DNA of 64,000 nt, taken from Pseudomonas putida (GTDB lineage: Bacteria > Pseudomonadota > Gammaproteobacteria > Pseudomonadales > Pseudomonadaceae). The stretch spans positions 1,320,412-1,384,411 of the forward strand of contig NZ_MNAH01000001.1 of assembly GCF_001976065.1 (NCBI RefSeq). The letters are read 5' to 3'. The notes beneath the pieces were generated by a model. The model saw only the letters and a list, made by a program, of their open reading frames with translations. It made no database searches and had not been told where the DNA came from. Position numbers and translations under genes: made by a program. Below are positions 36,657-46,226 of the stretch, piece after piece. How positions within the stretch are numbered: the first letter of the stretch is position 1; every line of letters begins with the position of its first letter.

Positions 36657-37793
36657 TCAGTATCCTCCGGAATAAGTCAGCGCCAGCCCGACCAGTTCGG
36701 ACATCTGGCCATCCTCTTTCTGGGTGCCGGCGGACAGCCCGAGCTTGATCTGCCCGGTGATGTTGTAGGTCAGGCTCAACTCGTTGAGGTAATCCTGACG
36801 ATCCGCGCCCCCCGTCGATTGGCGATGCTTGTCAGTGCGGGTCGCGCCCAGGGCCCAGTCGCCGAAATCGAAGGTCAGCGAGGTGGTCAGGTAGCGGGTG
36901 TCATTGCCTTTGATGCCGTCTTCGTTGTCGACATCGGCGAACTCGACGAAGGGCACGATATCGAAGTAGCGCCCGGCCAGCGTCGGCTCCAGATCGGTAC
37001 TCGGCGCATAGGCCCAGATGTAGCGGGCAGAAGCGATCTTGATGGTTTCATCGTCTTCGCCAGGTGGATCGGGCTGCGTCTGATCCTCGGCCTGTTTGTT
37101 GAACATGTAGCCCGCCTGCATTTCCAGATAAGGCACCGCTGGAATGGCGATCCAGTTCACCGTCACGGCGTAGGAATCGAGCTTGCCGGTGTTCGACGGG
37201 CCGCCGTCGCTGCGCTGCAGTTTCTCGCCATGGCGTAGGTACGGCCGGCCGAGGAACGAATTGTCTGCGGTATAGACACTCAGGTTCGGCTCGATCATGC
37301 CCAGTTGCTGATCGAAGAACCGATACGCCACGGTGCCGCCGAGCATGCCGTCGAGATCGTAGGTGGCGACGTAATCGTTAGTGTACAGACCCGGTGCCTG
37401 GTCCTGGGCACGACCGAATGGCACGTGGTACTTGCCGACCGAAAACGCCGAGTTGGCATTGTTCTGGTAGTAGTTGAGGTCGTTGATCACCAGGCCTACG
37501 TCTTCGAAAAAGCGCTTCTGCCCGGGCTCCGGTCCGTCGACGGGATTGATCTCGGTGGACAGCTGGATCTGCTGGTCATGGGTGAAGCGAAAGTAGAAGG
37601 TGCTGTTGATGTCCGGGTAGGCGTCCGTGCTGTTGCGATTGCCCCCCTGGGGCACGTCGGCATGCACATGGTCATACTGGAAGGTCGCGTCGTAATCCAT
37701 GCCGACATTGGGGTACTGCCCGTCATCGGCCAGCGTCGCCTCGACGCCACACACCGATCCCAGCAACAACACAGCCAAGCGATAGTTGCTCAT
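36657..37793 (-). CDS. Outer-membrane beta-barrel protein of unknown function
   Basis: This 378-residue protein has a signal peptide (cleavage near LADD), then alternating aromatic/polar beta-strands such as NSTFYFRFTHDQQIQLSTEIN and TRYLTTSLTFDFGDWALGATRT, ending in a C-terminal Tyr (YSGGY) as in outer-membrane barrels. GKYHVPFGRAQDQAPG resembles phosphate-selective-porin-like or autoaggregation-type barrels. The start at 37793 follows a GGGGGG run; the upstream ATG at 37883 lies in the neighbour gene. It sits between a multicopper oxidase and SCO1, suggesting a part in copper or metal handling. Confidence 0.75.
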   Translation of the reverse strand: MSNYRLAVLLLGSVCGVEATLADDGQYPNVGMDYDATFQYDHVHADVPQGGNRNSTDAYPDINSTFYFRFTHDQQIQLSTEINPVDGPEPGQKRFFEDVGLVINDLNYYQNNANSAFSVGKYHVPFGRAQDQAPGLYTNDYVATYDLDGMLGGTVAYRFFDQQLGMIEPNLSVYTADNSFLGRPYLRHGEKLQRSDGGPSNTGKLDSYAVTVNWIAIPAVPYLEMQAGYMFNKQAEDQTQPDPPGEDDETIKIASARYIWAYAPSTDLEPTLAGRYFDIVPFVEFADVDNEDGIKGNDTRYLTTSLTFDFGDWALGATRTDKHRQSTGGADRQDYLNELSLTYNITGQIKLGLSAGTQKEDGQMSELVGLALTYSGGY

Positions 37794-37806
37794 GGCGGCC
37801 CCCCCT

Positions 37807-39339
37807 TTACTTGATGAGCGGGCTGGACGCTTTCGTGCCCTGTCCGGTGTTGCGCAGGTAGGAGCACAACTGGTTGTTTTCACCGTACAGGCCGCCCAGG
37901 GGTTCGAGCTTGACCGCCTGCTCGTAGTCCTCGGGCTTGACCACCTGGATCGCCTGCATCATGCCGCCGTCCTCGTGCTCGAGGATGTGGCAGTGGTAGA
38001 CGAACTTGCCGAGGATCACCGGGTCGCGAAACGGGATGCGCACGGTGATCGAGCCCGTGGCGGGGATGAACACGTTGTCCCGGTAGCCGCTGAATTGCAC
38101 TGGTTTGCCATTGATCTCGGTGACCTGGAAATCCACCTGGTGAATATGAAACTGGTGCAGTTCCTGAGACGGATTGAACAGCCGCCACTCCTCGACGTCA
38201 CCGAGCTTGACCGTGGTGTTGACCCGGTCCAGCTCGAAGCGCGTGCCATTGATTAGGAACGCATTGGGGTCGGTGTCCGAGTCCTGAAAGGCGAACTGGC
38301 GCGTCTTGTTCACCGCGATCTTGCTGAAGTCTTCGGCTGGCGGATAGGCGCTGGTGATCTGCCGGGTCGCGACCCGTTCGCCGCTGGAACGTAGCACGGC
38401 AAGCTTGGCCGCCGGGTAATCATCGCCCGCGGGGCCTGTGTTTCCGGAACCCGTTTCGACTTCGTAGGAACCGGCCGGCGGCCCGACCACCAACACACTG
38501 AAACGTGCCGACGGCCCGATCAGCACCTGGTCGGCGTCGACCCGGCGGGTCACGGTATTGCCGTCGCGGGACAACACCTGCATCGACTGGCCATTGATGC
38601 GGATGCGGAAGTACTGGTTGGCGGCAATGTTGATGAAATGCCAGAGCTGGGTCTCACCGGGCCTGATGTCAATGACAGGCACTTCCTGGCCGTTGATCGT
38701 GCGAATCGAAGGAGCGCTGGTGATGATATCGCTGGCCACTTTGCCGGTCAGGGTCTTCTGGAAGTTGCGCAGGACCAGCACCTGTTCCTTGATGCCCTTG
38801 AGCTCGGGAAACGGATCGAGCATGCCATCGACCAGGATCGGCCCGGCAATCCCGGCCGACACCTGGCGCTGTGAACCGCCGTGGAAATGGCTGTGATACC
38901 AATAGGCGCCAGGGCTATGTTCGAGCGGCAGCTTGACGTTGTACTCAGCGACCTGATGCGGCGGGGTCACGCGGAAAATGTTGTCCCCCTGGTCCAGGGG
39001 CGACACCTGCATGCCATGGAAATGCAGGTTGGTGATCTCGTCCATGCGGTTGTCCAGGCGGATCGCCATGGTGCCGCCGGGGCGCGTGCGAATCAGTGGC
39101 GAATCGTAATCGCCGTTGAACACCAAGGACACGTAACGTTCATTGCCCACATTGACCTGCTGCTCGGCCGCGGTCAGCGTGGCGTGGGTTACGCCGCGGG
39201 CATCGTAGGTGAATTCGGGGTTCTGTCGCAGAGCAGGGGACGCCGGTCCAGCGGAGTGCCAGGTCGCACAACCGCTCAATGCCAAAGCGACTGCGCTCGC
39301 GCAGAGTGCAAGGAAACGGACGCTGAAAGCTCTGGGCAT
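37807..39339 (-). CDS. Multicopper oxidase, predicted lipoprotein
   Basis: This 510-residue protein carries all four copper-binding motifs: HFHGMQ (near 107), HSHFHGG (near 150), HQFHIHQ (near 412), and HCHILEHEDGGMM (near 463) containing the type-1 Cys and axial Met. The N-terminus has a lipobox ALSGC (Cys near residue 25), so it is probably membrane-anchored in the periplasm or outer membrane. Substrates for such enzymes include Cu(I), Mn(II), Fe(II) and phenols. It leads the unit with the barrel protein (13 nt) and SCO1. The start at 39339 has AAGG 8 nt upstream. Confidence 0.9.
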   Translation of the reverse strand: MPRAFSVRFLALCASAVALALSGCATWHSAGPASPALRQNPEFTYDARGVTHATLTAAEQQVNVGNERYVSLVFNGDYDSPLIRTRPGGTMAIRLDNRMDEITNLHFHGMQVSPLDQGDNIFRVTPPHQVAEYNVKLPLEHSPGAYWYHSHFHGGSQRQVSAGIAGPILVDGMLDPFPELKGIKEQVLVLRNFQKTLTGKVASDIITSAPSIRTINGQEVPVIDIRPGETQLWHFINIAANQYFRIRINGQSMQVLSRDGNTVTRRVDADQVLIGPSARFSVLVVGPPAGSYEVETGSGNTGPAGDDYPAAKLAVLRSSGERVATRQITSAYPPAEDFSKIAVNKTRQFAFQDSDTDPNAFLINGTRFELDRVNTTVKLGDVEEWRLFNPSQELHQFHIHQVDFQVTEINGKPVQFSGYRDNVFIPATGSITVRIPFRDPVILGKFVYHCHILEHEDGGMMQAIQVVKPEDYEQAVKLEPLGGLYGENNQLCSYLRNTGQGTKASSPLIK

Positions 39340-39388
39340 GATCGCGACCTTCGGTGACTTGGCGAGGAACGACCCGGGCAATGCGTTA

Positions 39389-39407
39389 GGCCACGTCCGC
39401 TGTGGCC
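39389..39407. terminator. Hairpin upstream of the multicopper oxidase
   Basis: GGCCAC (39389-39394) pairs with GTGGCC (39402-39407) with a 7-nt loop. It lies between the LysR stop (39594) and the oxidase start. It could end the LysR transcript or structure the oxidase leader; there is no T-run. Confidence 0.35.
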
Positions 39408-39593
39408 CTCAGTAGTATTTGCGAATCTTTCGCAGTGTAGAACAGGCCGGGTGACTCGCAAGTCTTTTGGATCCAGCGTTGTGCCCAGGCGATGAAGTGC
39501 GTGCCCGTCAGAGATCCTTTTACGCTTCTTTATCCAGATGCCGATCTTCCTTGTGATTTCCAATCCGTTGGTCTTTCTGCGCCGATGCAAGCC

Positions 39594-40511
39594 TCACCCT
39601 CTGGCCCGGTGCCGCAAGCGCGAGTATGAAATCAGCATGCTGGTCAGTTCCTGGGTCATTTGGGTGAAGGGCGACACTCGACGGCTGATCAGGCACACCT
39701 CACGGGACTCCAGGGGCTCGCCAATCTCGATGCAGACCAGCGCCGAGGAAAACAGCTTCGTGTCGGCAAGTATGCCGGGCTCGATGGTCAGGTAATCCGT
39801 CTCGCAGATGATTTGCAGGATTTCCAGGAGCGATTCGGTGGTGATCGCGATCTTCGGCGGTGGCAAGCCCTGGGCGCGGAACAACTCGAGCAGATGCTTC
39901 TCCGTGCTGCCTGCAACCCCGGCCGGGCGCACGCTGACCCACTGGCAATCGACCAGGTCGTGCACCGAGCGCGCATTCGCCAGGGGATGCCCCTTGCGCG
40001 CAATGACGCTGGCCTTGGATTGATAGAGCCGCTCGATGTGCAGGTCGATGTCGCAGACGTTGGGTGTAAGAGGGCACATCACGAAGTCGAGTCGGCCAGC
40101 GCGAATCATCTCGATCAGCGTCCTGGTCTTGCCACTGGCGACGTGCAGATGCACCTGGGGAAAGCGGCGGGTAAAACTGCTGAAGACCGGCATCAGGCAC
40201 GCCGCCAGGGGCTCTGCGGTAACGCCCAATGCGATCTGGCCTTCGTGCTGGCCATTGCACTGTCGCACGTCTTGCACCGCGCGATCGCAATCGACGACGA
40301 TCGAGCGCGCCCGGGTCAGCAAAACCTTGCCAGCCGGGGTCAGGCTGATGCCTTGATTGGAGCGTACCAGCAAGGTGGCGCCCAGTTCTCTTTCCAGGCT
40401 TTGAATCGACTCCGTCAACGTGCTTTGGGCAATGTCCAGTTCCCGTGCCGCCGAACGCAAGCTGCCCCTGTCGACCACTGAGCAGAAGGCTCGAAGCTGG
40501 ACCAGTTTCAT
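39594..40511 (-). CDS. LysR-family transcriptional regulator (CbbR/CysB-like branch)
   Basis: This 305-residue regulator has an N-terminal HTH (LRAFCSVVDRGSLRSAARELDIAQSTLTESIQSLERELGA is the diagnostic region, residues 5-45). It continues into the LysR effector domain (GQIALGVTAEPLAACLMPVF). It is divergent from the epoxide hydrolase at 40895, its likely target, with 383 bp between them. The ligand is unknown. Confidence 0.88.
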   Translation of the reverse strand: MKLVQLRAFCSVVDRGSLRSAARELDIAQSTLTESIQSLERELGATLLVRSNQGISLTPAGKVLLTRARSIVVDCDRAVQDVRQCNGQHEGQIALGVTAEPLAACLMPVFSSFTRRFPQVHLHVASGKTRTLIEMIRAGRLDFVMCPLTPNVCDIDLHIERLYQSKASVIARKGHPLANARSVHDLVDCQWVSVRPAGVAGSTEKHLLELFRAQGLPPPKIAITTESLLEILQIICETDYLTIEPGILADTKLFSSALVCIEIGEPLESREVCLISRRVSPFTQMTQELTSMLISYSRLRHRARG

Positions 40512-40894
40512 GCGGCACAGCTTCCAGTGATCCAGTTGTTACCGTTGTGGCCATGGCAAGCGTGATCGGTAGGACTAAACATTTTGTGGTGGTTACTCAT
40601 GGCCAAATCTCAAGGGATAAATGACGTTAGCGATTAGATCGTACGCGATTAATACTCAAGCAAAGATGCGATGAAGTCAAAGCCAATGTGTTGATCTGGC
40701 GACCAGCGGAGGTGGACGGAAAAGGCGAAGGTGATCGTTTTTTCCGTTCTATTCGCACTGGGGGCGTCCCTATAAAATCAATCCTGTCAGTTAGATAGCT
40801 GACTTCGTTAAACCTGAATCTCAAAAAATCCATTAACAGCAGCCAGTCAAAAGTTGGCTCTGCGAATCACTTCGCGCCCAGGAATCTTGACGTT
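40512..40894. other. Intergenic region between LysR and epoxide hydrolase genes
   Basis: It is AT-richer than the surroundings and must hold two divergent promoters. GTCAG (40786-40790) and CTGAC (40799-40803) form a small inverted repeat near the hydrolase end. No small gene with a credible start was found. Confidence 0.4.
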
Positions 40895-42085
40895 ATGAGC
40901 AACACTCCAATAAAAACAGACATACACCCCTTCCATTTTTACGCCCCGGAAGCCGAACTCGCGGAGTTGCGCAGGCGTATTGCCGCCACCCGCTGGCCGG
41001 ACCAGGAAACAGTCAATGACGCTTCCCAAGGCGTTCAACTGGCGACGATCCAGAAACTGGCCAGCCACTGGGCAACCCGCTATGACTGGCGAGCCATTGA
41101 ATCGAAAATAAACGCCGTTCCAAACTTCATCACCCATATCGATGGCCTGGATATCCATTTCATCCATGTCCGCTCGAAACATGAAAACGCCTTGCCACTG
41201 CTGATGGCGCACGGATGGCCCGGCTCGGTGATCGAGTTAATGAAAGTCATCGGGCCACTTACCGACCCGACGGCCCACGGTGGCAGTGCCGACGATGCGT
41301 TCAGCCTGGTCATTCCATCGATGCCTGGTTACGGTTTTTCGCAGAAGCCTACCGAGGCGGGCTGGAATCCCGAGCGCATCGCCGATGCCTACATCGAGCT
41401 GATGCAGCGTCTGGGCTACACCCGGTATGGGGCTCAAGGCGGTGACTGGGGTTCGATTGTCGTCGACCTGATGGCTGTCAGGGCGCCAGCTGGATTGATC
41501 GGCATTCACTCGAACATGCCCGGGGTCATCCCGCCTGAACTCGATGCGGCGCTGTTTCGCGGCGAACCGGTACCCGCGGGTCTTTCCCAGGAGGAGACGC
41601 GTGCGGCGGATCAACTTGCCTTCACCTACAAGCACATCGGCTACGCGATCATGATGGGGGACAGGCCGCAGTCGCTGACAGGCCTTGCGGATTCACCCGT
41701 TGGCCTGGCGGCCTTCATGCTCGATCACGACCCCAAAAGCTACGACATGATCGCGCGCTCCATCGACGGGCAACCGGAGGGCCTTACACCTGATGACGTC
41801 CTCGACAACATCACGCTGTTCTGGCTGACCAACACGGCCATTTCCTCCGCCCGGTTGTACTGGGAAAACCGCTCGACCTTCTTCGCGGTCAAGGGCGTCA
41901 AGATCCCGGTGGCGGTCAGCGTGTTCCCCGATGAACTGTATGCGGCGCCGAAAAGCTGGTCGCAGCAGGCTTATCCCAAGCTCGTGCACTACAACGAAGT
42001 GCCAAAGGGCGGGCACTTTGCCGCGTGGGAGCAGCCGGCGCTATTCTCGCGGGAAGTGCGGGCCGGATTCAAGTCGATGAGGTAA
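40895..42085 (+). CDS. Epoxide hydrolase (alpha/beta-hydrolase, EHN N-terminal domain)
   Basis: This 396-residue protein starts with the EHN domain (FHFYAPEAELAELRRRIAATRWPD; residues 10-110). The alpha/beta-hydrolase core then shows HGWPGS oxyanion region (near 108), nucleophile Asp in GGDWGS (near 184) and the catalytic His in GGHFAAWEQP (near 370). This fits soluble/microsomal-type epoxide hydrolases that open epoxides to diols. No signal peptide is seen, so it is cytoplasmic. AGGA lies 12 nt before the ATG. The divergent LysR probably regulates it. Confidence 0.9.
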   Translation: MSNTPIKTDIHPFHFYAPEAELAELRRRIAATRWPDQETVNDASQGVQLATIQKLASHWATRYDWRAIESKINAVPNFITHIDGLDIHFIHVRSKHENALPLLMAHGWPGSVIELMKVIGPLTDPTAHGGSADDAFSLVIPSMPGYGFSQKPTEAGWNPERIADAYIELMQRLGYTRYGAQGGDWGSIVVDLMAVRAPAGLIGIHSNMPGVIPPELDAALFRGEPVPAGLSQEETRAADQLAFTYKHIGYAIMMGDRPQSLTGLADSPVGLAAFMLDHDPKSYDMIARSIDGQPEGLTPDDVLDNITLFWLTNTAISSARLYWENRSTFFAVKGVKIPVAVSVFPDELYAAPKSWSQQAYPKLVHYNEVPKGGHFAAWEQPALFSREVRAGFKSMR

Positions 42086-42094
42086 GCGACGATC

Positions 42095-42185
42095 CTGTAG
42101 GAACTGCCGCAGGCTGCGATCTTTTGACCTTGATTTTTCTGGATCAAAAGCTTGTAGCCTCGTTTCGTTCGACAGCTTCTGCAGG
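42095..42185. repeat. Intergenic inverted-repeat element between convergent genes
   Basis: CTGTAGGAACTGCCGCAGGC and its approximate reverse complement ending in CAGCTTCTGCAGG bracket GATCTTTTGACC / GGATCAAAAGC, giving a long imperfect hairpin. It is another common pseudomonad intergenic repeat type, here placed to end both transcripts. Confidence 0.75.
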
Positions 42186-42192
42186 GTAGGGG

Positions 42193-43341
42193 TCAGGTGT
42201 GTTCGAACAAGCGCATGCTGTCGCGCCCACCACGCTTGGACTGGTAGAGCGCCGCATCACATTGCTCGATCAATGCCGCCAGGCTGGCTGGCGGATGGTC
42301 GAACAGGTTGGCGCCGATGCTCAGGGTCACCGCTGCGGGGGTGGCGAATGTCTGTGCGGCAGCGTGCTGAAACTGCTCACGCAGCGCGCTGCCCAGCCCG
42401 ACGATTTGCTCATTCGAGGCGTTGCGCAGCAGGATCACGAACTCGTCACCGCCCAGCCGCGGCGCCAGTGCACGGTCGGGCAGGACCGAACGAATCATGT
42501 CGCTCAGCGTGACCAGCAGTCGATCGCCCGCCGTATGGCCGTACAGGTCGTTGACCTGTTTGAAATTGTCGATATCGATCAACAGCAAGGCGCCGGGGCG
42601 CGCTGGCGAGATGTCTTCGAGCAGACGCGCTGCCCGTACTTCGAGGGCGCGGCGGTTGTACAGGGCGGTCAACGGATCGCGCGCGGCCAGCCGGGCGATG
42701 CGCTTTTCGCGCCTGTAGCGTTCGGTACCGGTCATGGACAAGGCAATCAGCATGATCGCCATCGTGCCCTCGACCAGTGAAATCTGAATGATCTCGCCAC
42801 GAAAGGCGGCAAGATCGATCAGTGTGCCGGGAACGATCGCCGTTATCGACTTGGCCAGATAGAACAGCCCATGGACCAGCAGCACATAACGCAGTTGCAC
42901 CGCGCCCACGCTCAACGACTTGCCATGGGGGCGCAGGAGGAAACTGGCCCTGAGGGTCACCACCGCGACCAGCAGCGAATTGGCCAGCAGCATGACCTTC
43001 GACCACGACGGCTCGTCCGGCAACAACAGCAAGGCCATCCAGACCACGAAGATCAGGTACCAGGCACGTGACAGGCGCGTTTGCGTGAAGCGCGCGACAC
43101 CCAGCAGGAAACACCAGTGGGCCACCACCAGCAGGCCATTGGCGAACCAGATACCGACCAGCAAAAGGCCGATCCCGCGCAGCAAGGCGAGTGTCGACCC
43201 CAGGCTGATCGTTGCAAAACCCGCACTCCAGAACAGCAGCGAGGGCTCGCGAATGCTGCGCCATTCGATCGCCAGGTACAGCGCGGCGGCCGCTGCGAGG
43301 GCGATCGAGAGTGTCAACATCGTGGGAGGATCGAGCGCCAT
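42193..43341 (-). CDS. Membrane-anchored diguanylate cyclase (GGDEF)
   Basis: This 382-residue protein has about six or seven TM helices in residues 5-200, then a GGDEF domain (about 213-380) with intact active site RLGGDEF (GGDEF at 297-301) and DIDNFKQVNDLYGH (near 255-268). It makes cyclic-di-GMP from two GTP. The inhibitory I-site RxxD, expected six to nine residues before GGDEF, is absent (P288 and A291 there), so product inhibition at this site is unlikely. The membrane part looks like a sensor of unknown signal. It is a single gene. Confidence 0.92.
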   Translation of the reverse strand: MALDPPTMLTLSIALAAAAALYLAIEWRSIREPSLLFWSAGFATISLGSTLALLRGIGLLLVGIWFANGLLVVAHWCFLLGVARFTQTRLSRAWYLIFVVWMALLLLPDEPSWSKVMLLANSLLVAVVTLRASFLLRPHGKSLSVGAVQLRYVLLVHGLFYLAKSITAIVPGTLIDLAAFRGEIIQISLVEGTMAIMLIALSMTGTERYRREKRIARLAARDPLTALYNRRALEVRAARLLEDISPARPGALLLIDIDNFKQVNDLYGHTAGDRLLVTLSDMIRSVLPDRALAPRLGGDEFVILLRNASNEQIVGLGSALREQFQHAAAQTFATPAAVTLSIGANLFDHPPASLAALIEQCDAALYQSKRGGRDSMRLFEHT

Positions 43342-43449
43342 AACCTGTAAAACCTTTCTGATCTGCGGTGAAAGGCGTGATTGTAGATGTTTGAGCCGGT
43401 TTTTCGCAGATCCTGGCGCTTTGGAAAAAGGGGGCTGCCTGTCAGTGAT

Positions 43450-44235
43450 TCAGCGGGCCTGCCAATCGCGCAGCCATTGCAAACCTTCGCTGGTGTTGCC
43501 GCGCGGCCGATACTCGCAACCCACCCAACCGCTGTAGCCCAGCTTATCGATCAGCTCGAACAGGTAGGGATAATTCAACTCGTTGTGCATGTCCGGTTCG
43601 TGGCGATCCGGCACTCCGGCGATCTGGATATGACCGATGCCGGCGAAATCCCGACGCAGCTTCGTCGCCACGTCACCCTCGACGATCTGGCAGTGGTAGA
43701 TGTCGAACTGGACCTTGAGATTGGCCTTGCCCACGGCTTGGCAGATAGCCTGTGCCTGATGCTGGTGGTTGAGGAAAAAGCCCGGAATATCACGGGTATT
43801 GATCGGCTCCAGCAACACGGTGACGCCGACTTTGGCCGCTTCTGTTGCCGCGTGGCTGAGGTTTTCCAGGTAGGTCTCGTGGTGTCGGGCACGGTCTGCT
43901 TCGCACGCCAGCAGCCCGGCCATGACGTGGATACGGTCATTGCCCAGGATCGCGGCATATTCCAGGGCCTGGTCGAAGCCGGCGCGAAACTCCGCTTCAC
44001 GGCCAGGCAAGGACACGGTGCCTTTTTCGCCTGCCGCCATATTGCCCGGTGGCGCGTTGAACAGGGCCTGGACCAGGCCATTGTCGTCCAGACGCTGTTT
44101 CAATTGTTGCGCGCTGTAGTCGTAGGGGAACATGTATTCCACCGCCTGGAAACCATCGGCGGCGGCCGCGGCGAAGCGGTCCAGAAATTCATGTTCCGGG
44201 TAGAGCATGCTGAGGTTGGCAGCGAAACGAGGCAT
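43450..44235 (-). CDS. otnI: 2-oxo-tetronate isomerase
   Basis: This 261-residue TIM-barrel protein is related to hydroxypyruvate isomerase ([21 protein letters not shown] start; [42 protein letters not shown] end). Glu and Asp/His metal ligands of the family are visible. In the tetronate pathway it converts 2-oxo-tetronate to 3-oxo-tetronate. The start at 44235 has GGAG 6 nt upstream, in preference to 44313. It is the last gene of the operon, 43 nt after otnC. Confidence 0.9.
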   Translation of the reverse strand: MPRFAANLSMLYPEHEFLDRFAAAAADGFQAVEYMFPYDYSAQQLKQRLDDNGLVQALFNAPPGNMAAGEKGTVSLPGREAEFRAGFDQALEYAAILGNDRIHVMAGLLACEADRARHHETYLENLSHAATEAAKVGVTVLLEPINTRDIPGFFLNHQHQAQAICQAVGKANLKVQFDIYHCQIVEGDVATKLRRDFAGIGHIQIAGVPDRHEPDMHNELNYPYLFELIDKLGYSGWVGCEYRPRGNTSEGLQWLRDWQAR

Positions 44236-44278
44236 GGAGACTCCTGAAAGCAAAAATACAAGCGTAAGGCAAAGGGGG

Positions 44279-44917
44279 TTACCACTGCACGCCAAAAACC
44301 TCATGCAGCTCATTCAATGCCGCCTGGTCGAGCGGGGCCGGTTTGGGGTTACTCATCAACCAGAGGCGCGCCGTTTCTTCCAGCTCCTCCAGGGCATAAC
44401 TGGCCCTCGACACCGAGCTTTCCCAGACGACCGGCCCCAGCCGTTCGAGCATGACCCCGCGCACGCTGGTGGCCAGTTGCGCGACACGCTCGGCCACTTT
44501 AGGCGAGCCGGGACGTTCATAGTTGATCAACGGGATGTGCCCGACCTTCATCACCTGGTAGGGGGTCAGCGGCGGCAAGATGTCATCCTGCTGCCAGACC
44601 CCGGCCAGCGTCAGCGCCACCAGGTGCGTCGAGTGGGTGTGGACCACGCCGCCGACACTCGGGTTGCGATCATAGACCTGACGGTGCAGGGCCAGGGTCT
44701 TTGACGGTTTGTCACCGCTGACCCATTCCCCTGCCAGGTTGACCTTGGATATCGTCGCCGGGTCCAGGCGGCCCAGGCAAGCGTCCGTGGGCGTGATCAG
44801 CCAGCCATCGTCGAGGCGGGCGCTGATGTTGCCGGCACTGCCGACCGTGTAGCCGCGGCTGTACAACAGGCCGCCGACGTCACAGATTTCTTCGCGCAGG
44901 GCGTTTTCATTGGTCAT
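44279..44917 (-). CDS. otnC: 3-oxo-tetronate 4-phosphate decarboxylase (class II aldolase family)
   Basis: This 212-residue protein has the class II aldolase/adducin zinc motif [12 protein letters not shown] (near 91-102) plus a third His later, and [10 protein letters not shown] (near 26-35). It decarboxylates 3-oxo-tetronate 4-phosphate to dihydroxyacetone phosphate. Its ATG overlaps the otnK stop (ATGA type, 44914-44917), so translation is coupled. Confidence 0.9.
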   Translation of the reverse strand: MTNENALREEICDVGGLLYSRGYTVGSAGNISARLDDGWLITPTDACLGRLDPATISKVNLAGEWVSGDKPSKTLALHRQVYDRNPSVGGVVHTHSTHLVALTLAGVWQQDDILPPLTPYQVMKVGHIPLINYERPGSPKVAERVAQLATSVRGVMLERLGPVVWESSVSRASYALEELEETARLWLMSNPKPAPLDQAALNELHEVFGVQW

Positions 44918-46206
44918 GCTTGAACTCCCGCCAGGTGCTGGAGTGCCTTGGCGAAGAAGTCAGGGCCACCGAAGTTGCCGGACTTGAGCGCCAGGGCCAT
45001 GGGTTCTCCGGGCGTGCTCACGCAGGCGGGCACCCCCGGGTCAATTTGCCCACCGATCTGCAACAGTTGGATATCCAGGGCTTGTACCACGGCCCCGGAG
45101 GTTTCCCCGCCGGCGACCACAAAGCGCCGCACGCCGGCCTGGTGCAGCCCGCTGGCTATCCTGCCGATGGCCTGCTCGACCAGGTGCCCCGCGCGTTCGC
45201 TGCCCAGTTCGCGTTGCACCGCCTTGACCTGCTCCGGCGCGCTGGTGGCGTAGATCAGTACCGTTTCGGTATGGTCACCGGCGAAGGCCAGTGCCTGCTC
45301 GATGACCGGCTCTCCCGCTGCCAATGCCAACGGGTCGATCCGAAAGGCCGGGCGACCTGCCTGCAGCCAGCTTGCCACTTGTCCATTGGTGGCTTGCGAA
45401 GCGCTGCCCGCGAGCACCACTTCGCTGCCTTCGACTGTCGGCACTTGAGCAGCGTCCAGGTCGCGCAGTTTACCGGCACGGCGGAAATTATCCGGCAAGC
45501 CCAGCGCCAGCCCCGAGCCCCCCGTCAGCAGTGCAAGGCCTGCGCAGGCTTCGCCCAGCAGGTGCAGGTCCGCATCGGACACGGCATCGGCGACCGCCAG
45601 GCGCACACCTTCGGCGCGCAGTTGGGTCATGCGGGCGCGGATGCTCTCGACGCCCTGGGTCAGGGTGTCATACCGCAGCAGGCCGACTTTGCCTTGGCTC
45701 TGCGATTGCAGCACCCGCACCAGATTCGCGTCAGTCATCGGTGTCAGCGGGTGATGCTGCATGCCCGACTCGTTGAGCAACTGGTCCTGGACGAACAAAT
45801 GCCCGCGAAACACCGTGCGGCCGTTTTCCGGGAAAGCCGGGCAGGCGAGCGTGAAATCACTGTCCAGTGCCTCCAGCAGGGCTTCGCTGACCGGGCCGAT
45901 GTTGCCGACGGCGGTCGAGTCGAACGTCGAGCAGTACTTGAAGAAAATCTGTTCGCAGCCACGCTCACGCAACCAGCGCAGGGCTTCGAGCGACTCCTTC
46001 ACGGCATCGGCGGCGGGTAGGGTCCTGGATTTGAGGGCGATGACGATCGCGTCGGCATCGAGGTGCCCGGCGACCTCGGCAGCGGGTATGCCGATGCTTT
46101 GCACGGTGCGCATGCCGCCGCGCACCAGCATGTTGGCAAGGTCGGTGGCACCGGTGAAATCGTCAGCGATGCAGCCCAGCAGAGGGCGGGCAGGGGCATT
46201 CAACAT
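44914..46206 (-). CDS. otnK: 3-oxo-tetronate kinase (DUF1537-type four-carbon acid sugar kinase)
   Basis: This 430-residue kinase has the N-terminal LLGCIADDFTGATDLANMLVRGGMRT (about 9-34) and the C-terminal nucleotide-binding region RRFVVAGGETSGAVVQAL and GPDFFAKALQHL that define the family. It phosphorylates 3-oxo-tetronate on O4. The start at 46206 is chosen because AAGGAG sits 6 nt upstream; the earlier in-frame ATG at 46230 lacks a good site. Confidence 0.92.
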   Translation of the reverse strand: MLNAPARPLLGCIADDFTGATDLANMLVRGGMRTVQSIGIPAAEVAGHLDADAIVIALKSRTLPAADAVKESLEALRWLRERGCEQIFFKYCSTFDSTAVGNIGPVSEALLEALDSDFTLACPAFPENGRTVFRGHLFVQDQLLNESGMQHHPLTPMTDANLVRVLQSQSQGKVGLLRYDTLTQGVESIRARMTQLRAEGVRLAVADAVSDADLHLLGEACAGLALLTGGSGLALGLPDNFRRAGKLRDLDAAQVPTVEGSEVVLAGSASQATNGQVASWLQAGRPAFRIDPLALAAGEPVIEQALAFAGDHTETVLIYATSAPEQVKAVQRELGSERAGHLVEQAIGRIASGLHQAGVRRFVVAGGETSGAVVQALDIQLLQIGGQIDPGVPACVSTPGEPMALALKSGNFGGPDFFAKALQHLAGVQA

Positions 46207-46226
46207 GTCGAGCTCCTTCTTGGGGT

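Noticed and set aside
40627..40833. 68-residue minus-strand open frame between LysR and epoxide hydrolase genes
   Set aside because: No ribosome-binding site, no recognisable protein pattern, and it covers the probable promoter region.
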